Shown piece by piece: positions 9,666-21,875 of a stretch of 64,000 nt of DNA. Under the pieces are notes generated by a model. The model did not search any database. It was not told where the DNA came from and was given only the letters and a program-made list of their open reading frames with translations. The stretch comes from Oidiodendron maius Zn (lineage: Eukaryota > Ascomycota > Leotiomycetes > Myxotrichaceae), in assembly GCA_000827325.1 (NCBI GenBank), contig KN832874.1:1086067-1150066 (forward strand), written 5' to 3'. A program made the position numbers and the translations under genes. How positions within the stretch are numbered: the stretch's first letter is position 1; every line of letters starts with the position of its first letter.

Positions 9666-10706
9666 TCAGGCCACCTTAGTGCCTACTAGCTCCAAGTAAT
9701 GCTCTGTGACGCTCTTCACCTGGTCCTCAAAACCAATAAACTCAATACCAAAAACCTCCTCTGCTTTTCCAGCGTCTAGCTTGAATGGCTAGCTTGAATG
9801 GCAACGTCGCTCTAGACCCGTTGTTTGGCAGCGTCCCGGCAGCCACAGCCTTGGGATAGTTCTCCGCCACGATCTTCAGTGCATCAGCCCATACTATTCC
9901 GTCTAACCCCCCCGAGCTCACGATATAGCAGGCGTTACCCGGGATCTTGGGATCCAGGGCCGAGACATGGACTCGAGCAACATCATCGACGTGGACTGTG
10001 TGGCCAACCAATGGAAATGTATGCTGGCCGAGGATCTGCGTAAACAAATGGCCATTGCTCCCGACGGTGATCCTCTCCGGGTCGGTGACGAGCTCGTTCT
10101 TGCCGAGGATGAAACTCGGAATGATAGTGACCACATCAAAAGCAGGGTTATCTCTTGCTATGAAGTCTTGCGTGGTCTTGTACGCAGTAATCTTGGCTGA
10201 GGCGTACGCGACAAAGAAATTCGCGAATGGAGGAGATAAAGCCTCTGCGTTGGTGTTTTCGTCGATGATCAATTTATCATTTCCCCCTAGTATGTCCATC
10301 GTTGGGGCAATCGATGCCACAGATCCCGTGATGATGGCCCTCTTAATACCAGGATCCTTGTGCGCTGATTGCAGCATACCTACGTCCCGTTCACAGCGGG
10401 GGCGATGATAGCATTTTCATAGTCATCAGACTCCTCAGGCGGTGGCGAGGCAATATGGATAATCTACTGGACGTCTTTTACAGCTTCGTCGTATGCTCTG
10501 TCTGTTGTGAGATCGGGCACAACAACAAAGCTCAGACGACGGCCTGGATTTAGATCCTTTACTGATTTGGCATTCAGAATAGCTTCCTCTTTTGAGGAGT
10601 CTCTGACTGCTGCACGCACGTTGTAACCAAGTTTCAGGGCATCAACGAGAACTCTGAAGCCAACATGGCCCGTGACGCCAGTAATCAGGACAAGATCTGA
10701 AGGCAT
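9666..10706 (-). pseudogene. NAD(P)-dependent epimerase/dihydroflavonol-reductase-like gene, inactivated
   Basis: The minus strand encodes an extended short-chain reductase related to fungal dihydroflavonol-4-reductase/ketoreductase-like proteins. From the ATG at 10706 it gives the Rossmann motif LITGVTGHVGFRV, then NVRAAVRDSSKEEA, IIHIASPPPEES, IKRAIITGSVAS, YASAKITAYK (the YxxxK catalytic pair) and HVDDVARVHVSALDP. Three lesions break it: a TAG in place of an expected Tyr codon before IIHIASP; a one-base shift between VNGT and VGMLQ near 10380; and a 13-bp tandem duplication (CCATTCAAGCTAG read on the minus strand, at about 9779-9805) that throws the last 40 residues (EEVFGIEFIGFEDQV..VGTKVA) out of frame. 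No introns are needed. The family could be soundly assigned, but a working product is unlikely. Confidence 0.82.
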
Positions 10707-11027
10707 GGTATGAGGAAGAGAGCGATCAGCTACTAGGCAAGGGGACGGAAGCGTCTAAAAATTCCTTTAACGGCTCAGGACGAGGACAGTCGATGTTACT
10801 TTGTATACATAGGTAATACTTACCATAAAAAGAGGGGGTCAGCAACTGCCACATGTACGTAAATCTACATGAATATACGTAAAATCTTAAATCGCCTGGT
10901 GATTGGGTGGCTGAAGTCTTCCCGCTAAGGTCCCGATTTGGAATACGAATCGCCCAGTTTGGATTAGGGCCATCGCGGCAGATCGAAATAACTTGAACCT
11001 CAGCAAAGGTTCCTTCCCTGAACATTC
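10707..11027. promoter_or_regulatory. Shared upstream region of the reductase relic and the Zn2Cys6 gene
   Basis: This 321-bp gap separates the divergent starts of the reductase pseudogene (minus) and the Zn2Cys6 regulator (plus). I see no coding signal; ORFs here overlap the regulator's first exon on the opposite strand and look like shadows. Confidence 0.4.
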
Positions 11028-12472
11028 ATGCCTCGTAGAATCTGCACTATTACATCGCTCTCTAACAGTATGGTAACGCAAGAACCACAGTTCGGGAGTT
11101 TTGTCCTTCCCAAGCCACTAAATACTGTCTTCGTGTCGGAAATTGACTCAGAAGGCAAATCGACTCGACGGAGGAGAGTGCATGCCAAGTCAAGACATGG
11201 CTGCAGAAACTGTAAGGAACGCAAGGTGAAGGTATGGTGGCACGGCATACGATGATATAGAACCTACTGACGGTCCCAGTGCGATGAGAATCAACCATGC
11301 GGACGATGTGTGAAGCATAAAGTGGCGTGCAAGCGTCTCTCCGCTGGAAAGGTGGCCGATAAATGGATTGTCAACTCGACCGCACATGCCGCTGTTTCAA
11401 TTAAGAGGAAAGAGGTACAAGTTCGACAGCCTCCGAGCTCGCCATTAGATCAACAGATCTCTCAAATCAATCTTGAGCACCTTAAACTATTCCACCATTT
11501 TGAGCACCATACTTCCGAAACATTTATTATGGATTCGCAGTTATGGAAGAAATCATTGCTCTGTATGGCTTTGGAAGTATGGATACTTTACTGTCCCCAT
11601 TTTTATTGCCATACGCTCACCAAAATCAGAATAAGTTCCTCATGCATGCCATTTTTCTCGCGACTGCATCGCACCTGCGCCACCTGGAGCCGCACGATAG
11701 CCGGCATAACAGAATGGTCTTGGAACAACTTTCCCAGGCCCTACCTAGCTTTCGCATAGCTCTTAGTAACCCGCCTCGCAATCAGCCGGGCAGCGGGGAC
11801 GCTCTCATGGCATGTTCAATGCTCCTGATGCAATACTCGTGGGAATTCTCTCCGGTCCTGATGGAAGATGCTCGCGTTGAAGATGATGGGTGGGACACGT
11901 TAATGGGACTTTACGCCGGAGTAAGAAGCATAATACTTGAATTCTGGGATATAAAAAATGGTGGGAGTCGCTTCACCTCGTTTTTGACTTACAGTCCGAA
12001 AATAAACATCGAGCAATGTTTAGCAAACGCCGCAATCCCTCCAGATATTCAAGCATGCTTTGGTCATTGTCTCTCTTGTACTCAGATATCCAATGGCGAT
12101 CCAAAGAGCCTGAGTCATTGCATTAGCGCAGCCTGGAGACTTATTCCAATCTGGCGCGCCCTGAAGTTAGGATCCCGAACTCTTCAAGAATCCGGTCTTC
12201 TGCTGGATGTTGCGAGGTATCTTTTCACCTGGCCGGCCAATCTTTCCCACGAGTTTATTGAGTTCTTGAAACATGATGATGCGAGATGTCAAGTTATATT
12301 GTTATGTTATTTTGCCGCAATATGTAGACTCCGTTGTGAACGAATCTGGTGGATGCAAGACAGGGCTGTCTATATGTTCGAGACTCTGTTTCAGTGTTTG
12401 AAAGATAAATGTGCTGAATGTATAGGCCTGGCGAGGGAAATGTTCGATATGGGAGACTATAATGTATACTAA
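11028..12472 (+). CDS. Zn2Cys6 transcription factor, UPC2-like
   Basis: A three-exon gene (11028-11231, 11280-11576, 11630-12472) encoding 447 residues. Intron 1 (48 nt, GTATGG..CCCAG, CTACTGAC branch) splits the zinc cluster: SRHGCRNCKERKVK joins CDENQPCGRCVKHKVACKR, giving the six cysteines of a binuclear Zn2Cys6 DNA-binding domain at residues about 56-85. Intron 2 (53 nt, GTATGG..ATCAG, phase 0) joins LWKKSLLCMALE to NKFLMHAIFLATASHL, a block typical of UPC2-type fungal regulators, after the LEHLKLFHHFEHHTSETF segment. It would act in the nucleus as a pathway activator or repressor. It lies 491 bp upstream of, and on the same strand as, a multidrug ABC transporter, its most likely target. 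Without intron 2 the gene would look frameshifted, so that join is the least certain part. Confidence 0.82.
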
Positions 12473-12963
12473 ACAATCATCAGCATTCAAGAGAAGACAA
12501 TTTCGCACAAGATTATACACATCGTTCGTGAGCACTTTACTTGAAGATGCCTAGAAGAGATATATAGAAGAGTAAGGCCTCCTTTTATTTTTCGATGATA
12601 TCTAGTTTGAATATAGTATATCACATACCGATTAATTTTATTGTCGGAGATGAGGAGACCGTCGCAATAGTTACTCCGACTCGTGTCCCTTTTGGGAGAA
12701 TATATTGCCCAATTGGGAATACGAACCGCTATGGTGACGAATACGTCTCAAGGTCTTGAACTACATAAATGGAGGTATGGCCTCGCTCCTGACCAATATC
12801 ACTCTTATCTACTCTTCGAAGCCAGAAATGTGCACGACATTGAGTATCAATTCCACGACAGTCTTAAATACGTCTTTCCTTCCATAATATACTTCCTCAG
12901 TCTATCAGCTAAATCCTATACCTCCCAAAGTTCTGCTCTTGTCGGGGGCATCTCTCTTCAGAA
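12473..12963 (+). promoter_or_regulatory. Gap between regulator and ABC transporter
   Basis: A 491-bp region containing the presumed promoter of the ABC gene. It holds one open frame (12683-12967) with no recognisable motif that runs into the transporter start in another frame; I take it as leader or chance ORF. No clear inverted CGG repeats for the neighbouring Zn2Cys6 factor were picked out by eye. Confidence 0.3.
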
Positions 12964-15900
12964 ATGAATGATAGTTCTCCCAGAAAGGAGGACGGGGAAG
13001 CTCATCCTCACTTCTCCCCGCAAGAATCAGACTCCTCTTGCCGCCAGCCTCGTGCCACTGGATATGTCGAAGACCAGTCATCACGCGCTGAAAATAATAG
13101 CACTTCAGTCATTGATTTCCATAATAAAACCTCACTGGAAAGCCTACCGGCATGTGAGAGGAATATTCTTGATCAAGAGCTTTCTCTTCCCTCAGTCAAC
13201 GTCGCATATTCAATGCTGTTTCGATATGCTACGAAGACTGATTTGGTCATCTTCGCTATCGGCATTGCCTGTGCAGCTACAAGTGGAGCCATTATGCCTC
13301 TCATGACAGTGAGTTTCTGCAAGAATAGCAAGGCGATGTCTAACATATCTAGGTTGTTTTTGGCCAATTTGCTGGCACGTTTCAGGAGTTTTTCACGGCC
13401 TCCCTTGATAACGATTATTTCAGACACAAAGTCAACCAACTTGCGCTATACTTTGTATATCTCGCCATAGGACAGTTCGCCGCCGTTTATATCTCCGTGG
13501 TGGCATTCATGTATGCTGGAGAGCATGCGACACAAAAGCTACGAGAAGAGTACCTGGCCGCAGTTCTTCGACAAAATATTGCCTTTTTTGATATGCTGGG
13601 AGCTGGGGAGATCACATCAACTATCACAGCCAATATGGACATTGTGCAAGTTGGCATCTCTGAGAAGGTCGCTCTATGTATCACCGCTCTATCAACTTTT
13701 GTGGCTGCCTTGATTGTCGGCTTCGTGAAGAACTGGAGGTTAAGCCTGGTCCTGCTCTCCGTCGTCGCTGCTGTGATCCTTATTATGGGATCATGCTCGG
13801 TTTTTATTGTCAAGTATAGCAAACTCTCTTTGGACGCATATTCCATCGGCGGTGCGATTGTCGAAGAGGCAATCAGTTCCATCCGAACAACCACAGCATT
13901 TAACAGCCAAGAAAAGCTTTCTAATAAGTACAAGAACAGTTTGGTTAAGTCAATGCACTGGGGCTTCAGGATGAAGGTGTCTATTGGTTGCATGGTTTCA
14001 TCAATGATGTGTGTAACATATTTGGATTATGGGCTCAGCTTTTGGGAAGGTTCCCGGCTGTTGGTTGACGGCCATTCCAATCTCTCTAATACCCTAACAG
14101 TTCTTCTCTCAATGCTATTAGCTGCTGTCTCTGTAGCTCATGCTGCTCCACATGTGCGAGCCTTCGGCGAGGGAGTTGCTGCAGCAGCAAACATATTCAA
14201 ACTTATCGACCGACCCTTACCAAGCGCAAACACCTCCGGTCTTTTGGTTCCGGGTGATATTCAAGGAGCCTTGGAGTTCCGAAATATCAAGCATATATAT
14301 CCTTCTAGGCCTGAGATTACTGTACTGGAAGACTTTAACCTCGTTGTTCCCGCTGGTAAAATTACTGCACTAGTTGGCGTTTCGGGCTCTGGAAAATCCA
14401 CCATCGTCGATCTGGTCGAAAAATTCTATACTCCAGTTCGTGGGCAAGTACTTCTGGATAATCGGGATATCCAAACATTAGATACAAAATGGATAAGGCG
14501 CCAGATGTCTCTAGTTACGCAGGAACCGTTGCTGTTCAACTGTTCAATCCGCACAAACATAGAACATGGTCTCATCGGGACAGACCTTGAGAATATCTCG
14601 ACAGAAAAGAGGAATGAACTTGTTATCGAAGCTTCCAAAATGGCGAATGCATATGATTTCATTAACCGGCTCCCCAAAAAATACGAGACCGTTGTTGGAG
14701 ATCGTGGTATTCTTCTCTCTGGGGGCCAGAAACAGAGGATCGCTATTGCTAGAGCTATTATCAGTAATCCGAAGATTCTCTTGCTAGATGAGGCCACATC
14801 AGCGCTAGACTCTCGCTCTGAACAGGTTGTACAAGCAGCACTTGATATCGCAGCAAAAGGACGGACAACTATTGCTGTTGCTCATCGTCTGTCGACCATC
14901 AGGGGTGCTGATAATATTGTCGTCTTGTCCAAGGGCAAAATTGCTGAGCAAGGTACGCATGACGAACTAATCTCAATGCGGGGACCATACTTCAAACTAG
15001 TGGAAGCTCAGCGCCTCTCCGCTCAGAATGAATCAGTAGACGAAGGTCGGGGAAACGGTGATACGACCTCGCTGCCGACAAAGGGGGCTACAGGTAGATA
15101 CGGCGCAAAGGAGCTAAGTCCTCGTGATACATCGATTGTTGATACAACTTTGCATAGCCGGCAGAGTGAAGATACTCATTATTCACTCTGGACAGTTATA
15201 AAGTTCATTACGGCATTCAACAAGCAAGAGGCCGGCATCATGCTACTGGGTTTGATATTTTCAATTATTGCCGGTGGAGGAATGCCTGTCCAGGGACTAC
15301 TCTTTGCCAAGTGTACCATATCTTTATCTCATCCTGCATCTGAATACTCGGAACTCCGCTCGGATGTCAACTACTGGTCGCTAATGTTCCTTATTGTAGC
15401 GATTGTGGTCTGGATTGTTAGCACTGGGCACGGCATTGCATTTGCATATTGCTCAGAGTGCCTGTACGCCTTTTATTTGCTGCCAACTTGATGTATTTTC
15501 CACTGACTTAGACTAGAATATATCGAGCCAGAGATCTTGGCTTCCGCTCTATCCTTCGCCAAGATGTCAGCTATTTTGACGAAGACGCCAATTCAACTGG
15601 TGCACTAACATCATTCCTCTCCAAAGGCGCGAATGACCTAGCTGGAGTTAGTGGAGCTACTCTTGGAGCTATCATGAACCTCATCACTACAATTGTTAGT
15701 GCCGTCATCCTTTCATGCATTATTGGATGGAAACTGGCACTCGTCTGTTCATCTACCATTCCGGTACTGCTACTTTGTGGTTTTTGTCGCTTTTGGGTAC
15801 TCTCGAGGCTCGCAGTGCGAGCAAATAAGGTTTACCAGAGGTCCGCCGCCATTGCTTGTGAAGCTGTATCTGCCGTGCCGACTATCGCATCTTTGACACG

Positions 15901-17044
15901 CGAGGAAGATGTCTTCAATACCTACCACGTCATGCTTAGCGCTCAACTGTCCAAATCTCTACGCTCTATCCTCAAGACTTCCCTGTTGTACGCAGCAGCT
16001 CAATCCTTTGCACTACTCTGTACGGGCTTAGGATTTTGGTACGGAGGACGTCTTATCTTGGCACGGGAATATGACATGTTCCAGTTCTTCGTCTGCTTCT
16101 CATCGATTATATATAGTGCACAGTCAGCGGGCTCACTCTTCTCATTTGCACCAGACATGGCGAAGAGTAGGCAGGCTGCTCAACAACTCAAAAGTCTCTG
16201 TGATCGAGAACCCATTATTGATTCTTGGTCCGAAAGTGGAGAGAAGCTCGAGGGTATAGAGGGAAAAGTCGAGTTTCGGGATGTTCACTTTTCATACCCT
16301 TCACGGGGAGTACCCGTTCTACAGGGCGTGAATATCACTGCAGCCCCTGGCCAATTCGTTGCACTTGTGGGAGCTAGCGGGTGTGGGAAAAGTACTGCAA
16401 TTGGTCTTATTGAACGGTTTTATAATCCTGTGTCCGGTGGCATATTCGTTGATGGAAAAGACATCTCGAAGTTGAGTATTAAAGACTATCGAAGCCATCT
16501 CGCACTGGTTAGCCAAGAACCAGTATTGTATTCGGGAACGGTAAAGGAGAATATCCTACTTGGCGTTGAGTCAGAAGATATTAAAGACGAAAAAGTGACT
16601 GATGCATGCAAAAGAGCTAACATATATGAATTCATTGTCAGTCTCCCCGTTTCACTTTTTGAGGCTTTTCTAACAGATTAGATATCTCTCCCGAATGGCA
16701 TGGATACTGTCGTCGGCTCCAAAGGCACGATGCTCTCAGGAGGTCAAAAACAGCGGCTGGCCTTGGCACGAGCGCTCGTCCGGAACCCAAAAATCCTGTT
16801 GCTAGATGAGGCAACGTCTGCGTTAGACTCAGAATCCGAGAAAGTGGTACAAGACGCCCTCGAAGCAGCTATGGTGGATCGGACTACTATTAGCGTGGCT
16901 CATAGATTGAGTACAATCCAAAGGGCAAGCTATATATATGTTATCGACCAGGGAAGAGTTCTTGAAAGTGGAACGCATAGTGATCTTATGAAGAAGAATG
17001 GACGCTACGCTGAGATGGCAAGGCTGCAGAGATTAGATATTTAA
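12964..17044 (+). CDS. Full-length multidrug ABC transporter (ABCB/MDR type)
   Basis: A four-exon gene (12964-13308, 13353-15463, 15517-16636, 16682-17044) encoding 1,312 residues, the normal size of fungal ABCB full transporters. The order is TMD1-NBD1-TMD2-NBD2. NBD1 has Walker [11 protein letters not shown]-loop VTQEPLLF, signature LSGGQKQR, Walker [13 protein letters not shown] and H-loop [14 protein letters not shown]2 has [37 protein letters not shown] and [11 protein letters not shown]. All catalytic motifs are intact in both halves. The introns are 44, 53 and 45 nt; the last uses a GTCAGT donor at 16637 and restores [15 protein letters not shown]. The protein should sit in the plasma or vacuolar membrane and pump hydrophobic compounds with ATP. 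The Zn2Cys6 gene just upstream is a plausible regulator. Confidence 0.95.
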
Positions 17045-17248
17045 GTTGGTGATTCTGCCTTTAAAGCCATTAAGTATTTGAAATGGATTGGCTGGTAATT
17101 CCAAAGAATTTGGGGCTTTAGCCCACACCGCAGATATTCATCTCCTCTCGTATTTGGTTGTTTAATAGTTGTATAATATACTTTACAAGAAATGTTCGCT
17201 AGTAAATATCACTAATATGTCCCGACAAGGGCCATCTACGCTGCTAAG

Positions 17249-18291
17249 TTAAATTTCCAACCCATTCCGATGTGTAAAACCATACCACACCTGCCTCATA
17301 ATGATTGCACAGGGGATAACTAGAAGGAGAACCCAGCCAATCGCTGATATGGTCATAACCATAATCGAGAATACCCAGAACACACGACTCATTGCTTGCA
17401 GTCCCGACGCCAATAGGCTAGGATAGCCGAGCTGCTCAGCAGGGACGGCTATCATGACTTGCATTGAGGACAAGGTGAGCGAAAGACTAGTAAAAATGAA
17501 GATTAAGGGTGCCACTGCGTTCTGCACGTACGACGCCGTATTCCAGAAAGGGATTTTGTAGAACATGATGGATCCCGGCCGTGGCGGGCCGTAGATTCGC
17601 ACCACCCAGTTGAGGCGAGAGATGCGTAGTTGGCCATAATGATAGCGTCTTGCAATGGAGTCGTCCTTGAGATGCCTAAAGTTGTTGATGAAGCGTGACC
17701 ACTTGAGCCAGTCGAGGCCAGGGTAACGCGGGATCAGGTGGTTCTGCAAGGCGAGCTCGAAGTCGGAGGGGTGTTTTATTAGGAATGCGTAAGAGCGGAG
17801 AAAGCCTAAGAATATGGTTAGAATATTAAATGATGCGGACTAAGGAGTTCAGAATACTTGCCAGCCGCTGTAGGTTCGTGGATGGTTCCCCTGATATAAT
17901 GTTCCCAAAATTGGTAGTTGAGCAAACACGCAGGCACCGGCTTGATGAATATATGAGCACGATCCCAAACAAGGTGGAGCTTGGGCTCCTCAGACGCGAG
18001 AATAGTCCGGCCTTTTGTCAACTGGCGATGCAGAGCATCTATCTTTCGGCTCGACTTCTTTCCTGCCAGCCACAATTGTGGATACAAGTAGTCGAGGAGA
18101 GGAGTGGATAGCTCATCTCTGAGAAACTGGTCTACCTCTACTTTATGCAGTGAAATTGAGGGATAGTTTGGGACGTAGCCCGCAGAACAAGAAATGGCTG
18201 GATCTTGTGCGGCAACCTGGCTGGGTATTTTTAGAACAGTAGAGTCCAATGCCTCCTCTTCTGAGTATGGAATACGTGATAATGGGAGCAT
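17249..18291 (-). CDS. DUF6601-like fungal membrane protein (GC-AG intron)
   Basis: A two-exon gene (18291-17862, 17805-17249) encoding 328 residues. It resembles a fungal family I know as DUF6601: a soluble N-terminal half with WDRAHIFIKPVPACLLNYQFW, then FLRSYAFLIKHPSDFELAL, ending in two transmembrane helices (AVAPLIFIFTSLSLTLSSMQV and IGWVLLLVIPCAIIM) separated by a third weaker hydrophobic segment. The 56-nt intron works only if a GC donor is used: GCAAGT at 17861 with a TTAG acceptor keeps the frame and gives TAAGFLRSYAFLI; the nearby GT (GTATTC) gives a frameshift. GCAAGT is the classic form of the rare GC-AG class. The function of the family is unknown. It is convergent with the ABC transporter, so a shared role is not implied. 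Confidence 0.75.
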
Positions 18292-18665
18292 TGCTCTCGG
18301 AGTAGATATCTGGAGATGACTAAGCAGCTAGATACAAATTGGTGCTACTGTCAGAAGAGCGACTGAGAAATTGTCTTGAATGAACAGCCGAACATTCGGT
18401 GAGCGCGACAAGGCTGAAGGTTTTGTACAGTATACCCATACTTTATTCCTCAGGCATGGAAGGCAAGCACAATATCTCCCACGTGCCAGTGGATGGATTA
18501 GTAAGATATTAGACACGCGAAGTTATATTTAGTGCTCAAAAGTACACGCAAAGACGAGCGGACTATATTATGATAATGAAAAATACTGCCTTAAAGTTTA
18601 CCGTTAAGATTGTTATACTTTATAACTGATTTATATAATCTATATTCACAATTTAATACTCCGTT
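18292..18665. other. Intergenic spacer
   Basis: A 374-bp AT-rich spacer between the start of the DUF6601-like gene and the end of the GH55 gene, both minus strand. It should hold the promoter of the former and the 3' end of the latter. No motif stands out. Confidence 0.4.
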
Positions 18666-21600
18666 TTAAGCAGGGGTAGCCGTAGTATAAACGTCAAGAC
18701 GATTTGGTCCCCCACAAGTTTCTTGAGGAGCACCACTGCATGTCATCGTACACTGGGCATTCCCATCGGAAGCGGGACCTCCTCCATTCTCAAACTTGTT
18801 GTCACACCCTAAAAGTTATTAGAAGTCTGGCGTCAAAAAGATCTATCAGTCTGATACTCACAACATTCTCCTGAATACTCAACTCCAGCAATCGAGTATC
18901 CATTAGCTTTGCATGCTGCCTGGCACAACTCAACAGACATAGCTGTTGAGCCTCCTTGTACCTGGATATTGTTGACCAAGGTCCGACCATTAACATTATC
19001 TGAGTAGCATCCCAGAAAGTTCCATCCCGTTGTGCCCGGGTTTGATGCTGTGGTGGTTACCGTTGCAAAAGTGGTAGAGGGAGGTGTCCCTCCACTGGCC
19101 GAGACTCGGAACAATGCAATAACGTCAGGATATACATTGATGTTGTCAGTAGCATGGGCAAGTGAAACCCCGTTTTGAGTAATCATGTTCACTACACCGA
19201 CAGTTCCCACATTATATACGTGAATATTGCTCAAGCTGCCTTCGACACTGAAAATATTGTTCTGGCAAGTTTGTGATCCGCCAGTGCCTCCAACAGCGCA
19301 AGCTTTTGTTTGTTAGTAACAATGCTTTTTATGTGGTCTCCAATAGCTTACTTGCAGTGCCGCCATTATTGATGAAAAAGGAGTAAAATCCTGCAGCATA
19401 TACAAGGATATTCTGCGAATTGAGGATCCGCAAGCCCCAAGCTTCAGCGCACCGGCCTGATTGACCTGCACAAGAGGAGGCAAAGTTTGGATCATTCAAC
19501 GAAGAAACAACGGAGAATGGTGTTGGCGCGGCTGGATTTGGCTGGTAGTATCTGATTGAAGTATATTAGTAGCCGATGAGGTACAAGATCATTGCCTTAC
19601 GGGGTTTCCGTCTGAATGACGCCCATGTATATATTCTGTGAATTAGCCACTTGATACTGGTATAGAACATGGTGTTCGACTGCGGTTCCAACTCTGTTGT
19701 AATTTGTCAGCGAGGGAGTCATAAAAATTGCTATTTATAAAATATATTCATCACGATAACTGGAACTGGAATACTCACAGCCAGAAAGTTCCAGCAGTAC
19801 TTTCGATATATAACCCTCTCCCACTGAAAATCGTAATCTGTGTGTTGTTGGGATCGTCGATATCGTGGTCAGCGGTCCAGAGCCAGTTCTGTTCGTGTTA
19901 ACACCGGAGGGATAACCGCGGCTCGGGGACTCACATTTTCCATATACAGGTTGCTGGCGCTTGCAGCGATATGCATGGACATGTAAGCTCCAATGCAAGC
20001 TGTGTTTACGGTAGAACTTCCTGAAGTTACCGGACACTGTGCGACTTGGAGATTTGACCCTTTGAATCCGCCAATTCTCGTATGCACATCCCACATACCG
20101 CTTGGTGTTCCAGATGTAGCCAGATTCCACTGGATGAGAATAGCTCCAGCTTGTGTACCTTGGGTAGTAACGATCATGTCAGACCACTCCACCTGTCCTG
20201 TTTGGCCAGGTGTGCCCACTTGAACTACAGGCTGGGGAGTATTAATATTATTAAAGAAGCTACCAGAAGACATGATAAGAGGGTATTCTTCTCCAACGAT
20301 CTTTGCGCCTGGAGGAATGGTGAGTGTCTTGGTAACAAGATAGATACCAGCGTCGAAGTATACAATTTGACCTGCTGCGGTAGCTTTATTGATAATATTT
20401 TGCAATGCTGTGGTGTCATCCGTAACACCGTTTCCTATGTTTCATCATGGACTCAGCACGGAATAACAGGCATCCTCTCCGAGAGTAACTGCGGAAGGCA
20501 CTTACCAGTGGCACCAGCTGAGCGGACGCTGCTAAATTGTGAGAGCGGTAAAGTTTCATACTGGGGTTTCGAGCGTGTATAATATTTTGATCCACTCAAG
20601 AGCGATGTTGGGCGAGTATTTGCGGTGATAGAACCCTGAAACCTTTGTGGTCCGTTTGGGGTGTACTCGTTGCCCTGGCCCCATGCAGCAATCGTTTGGG
20701 TACCTCCAGCTAATAGAGTTGCGCCGCCTATCTCTTGTACAGCAACTGGAACGTTATTCAGAGACAAATTCTCTACGATTAGACTGTTGGCCGTAGCAGG
20801 CTGTGAAGACGAGGTAAAGCCTGTAAGGATTCCGACGGGTGTATTGGTGATTGAACTGTCAACCAAAGTGATAGATCCGACGCCGAGCGCACTCGAACCT
20901 CCGACAGACATATCAATTCCTACTTTACAATTGTTGATGCTAATTCCCTGGTATACCCATACCCAGGTGAACCCGCTTTGAATAGCAGTTACGCAGTTAT
21001 TGAAGACTAAATTTCGCATAGTATACTGCTGGTTACCAACGGAGGCGCCCACATTTCCGCCATTGAACGTCAGATCAGTAAGAAAACCAGCGGAACCTTC
21101 ATAGATTATTAGTATATATAAATCATCCAGCGTGCAATATTCATCATCACGAACCGTTCTCAATGCTGATTCCAACATGCTGTGTACCGGATGCTGTGCT
21201 CATCTGGAAGATAATGTTCTGTAGGCTTGTAGCCTGAGCGGTTGGCCAGTGAATGCCATTAATATTGTTGGACGCGGGAATAGCTGTTAGATCAATGATG
21301 AAATTGCGCACTTGTCGATAGAAAACATTGGTTGAAATCCAATTGGGATTGTTTGGATTATTATCGCCGTAATATTTGTCGCCATCGATTAGGCCATTGC
21401 CTTGGAAGCCAGCTGTGGCTTTGATTGTCGGCTTGTTGGTAGGGTCACCAATCAAATTAGTGTAATACTGATCTACAATAGAGCTCGAAATCAGATACGT
21501 TCCGGCAGGGAAGTAGACAGTTGCAGGAGTTAAGGTGCTGGATGTGCAAAGACGACCACAACGACCCCCTGACAGAATAGCATTATTAATGGCTGCTGTA

Positions 21601-21875
21601 TCGTCCGTAACTCCATCGCCTATAAGATTCAAAATTAGCATGTGAACGAAACCAGGAGAGTAAAACAACATACCAACCGCGCCAAAATCCTTAACGTTGC
21701 GGTAAACTTGGTAGCCGCTTGGTGCAAATGGTGCAATGCCTTGATGGGCGATATTTTCATACCAGTACGAAGATGCACGTTTTGTGACAGTGGATTCCGC
21801 TTCCAATGGAGTTGAGTTTGCGCATGCCGCTCCGAGCATGAGTACTGACAATAAGGCCGAGCGCATGAAGCCCAT
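18666..21875 (-). CDS. Secreted exo-beta-1,3-glucanase, GH55, with C-terminal WSC domain
   Basis: A nine-exon gene encoding 914 residues; exons on the minus strand are 21875-21674, 21619-21155, 21096-20506, 20434-19935, 19888-19779, 19693-19601, 19551-19352, 19302-18862 and 18808-18666. All phases agree. A signal peptide (MGFMRSALLSVLMLGAACA) is followed by a twin beta-helix module: the start of each half has the pectate-lyase-like GDGVTDDT / GNGVTDDT motif, then WLWTADHD, GTAVEHHVLYQYQ and QTETPYYQPN, all GH55 hallmarks. The Glu of CAEAWGLRI lies where the family's catalytic acid is expected. The last 90 residues form a WSC domain with eight Cys (GCYSDNVNGRTL.., ECWCDNKF, CGGPNRLDVY), a carbohydrate-binding module. 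Role: extracellular cell-wall or substrate beta-1,3-glucan breakdown. Two introns end in AAG rather than YAG. Confidence 0.93.

Noticed and set aside
9947-10408. 153-codon plus-strand open frame
   Set aside because: Shadow of the reductase pseudogene.
12683-12967. 94-codon open frame before the ABC transporter
   Set aside because: No family features; sits in the promoter and overlaps the ABC start in another frame.
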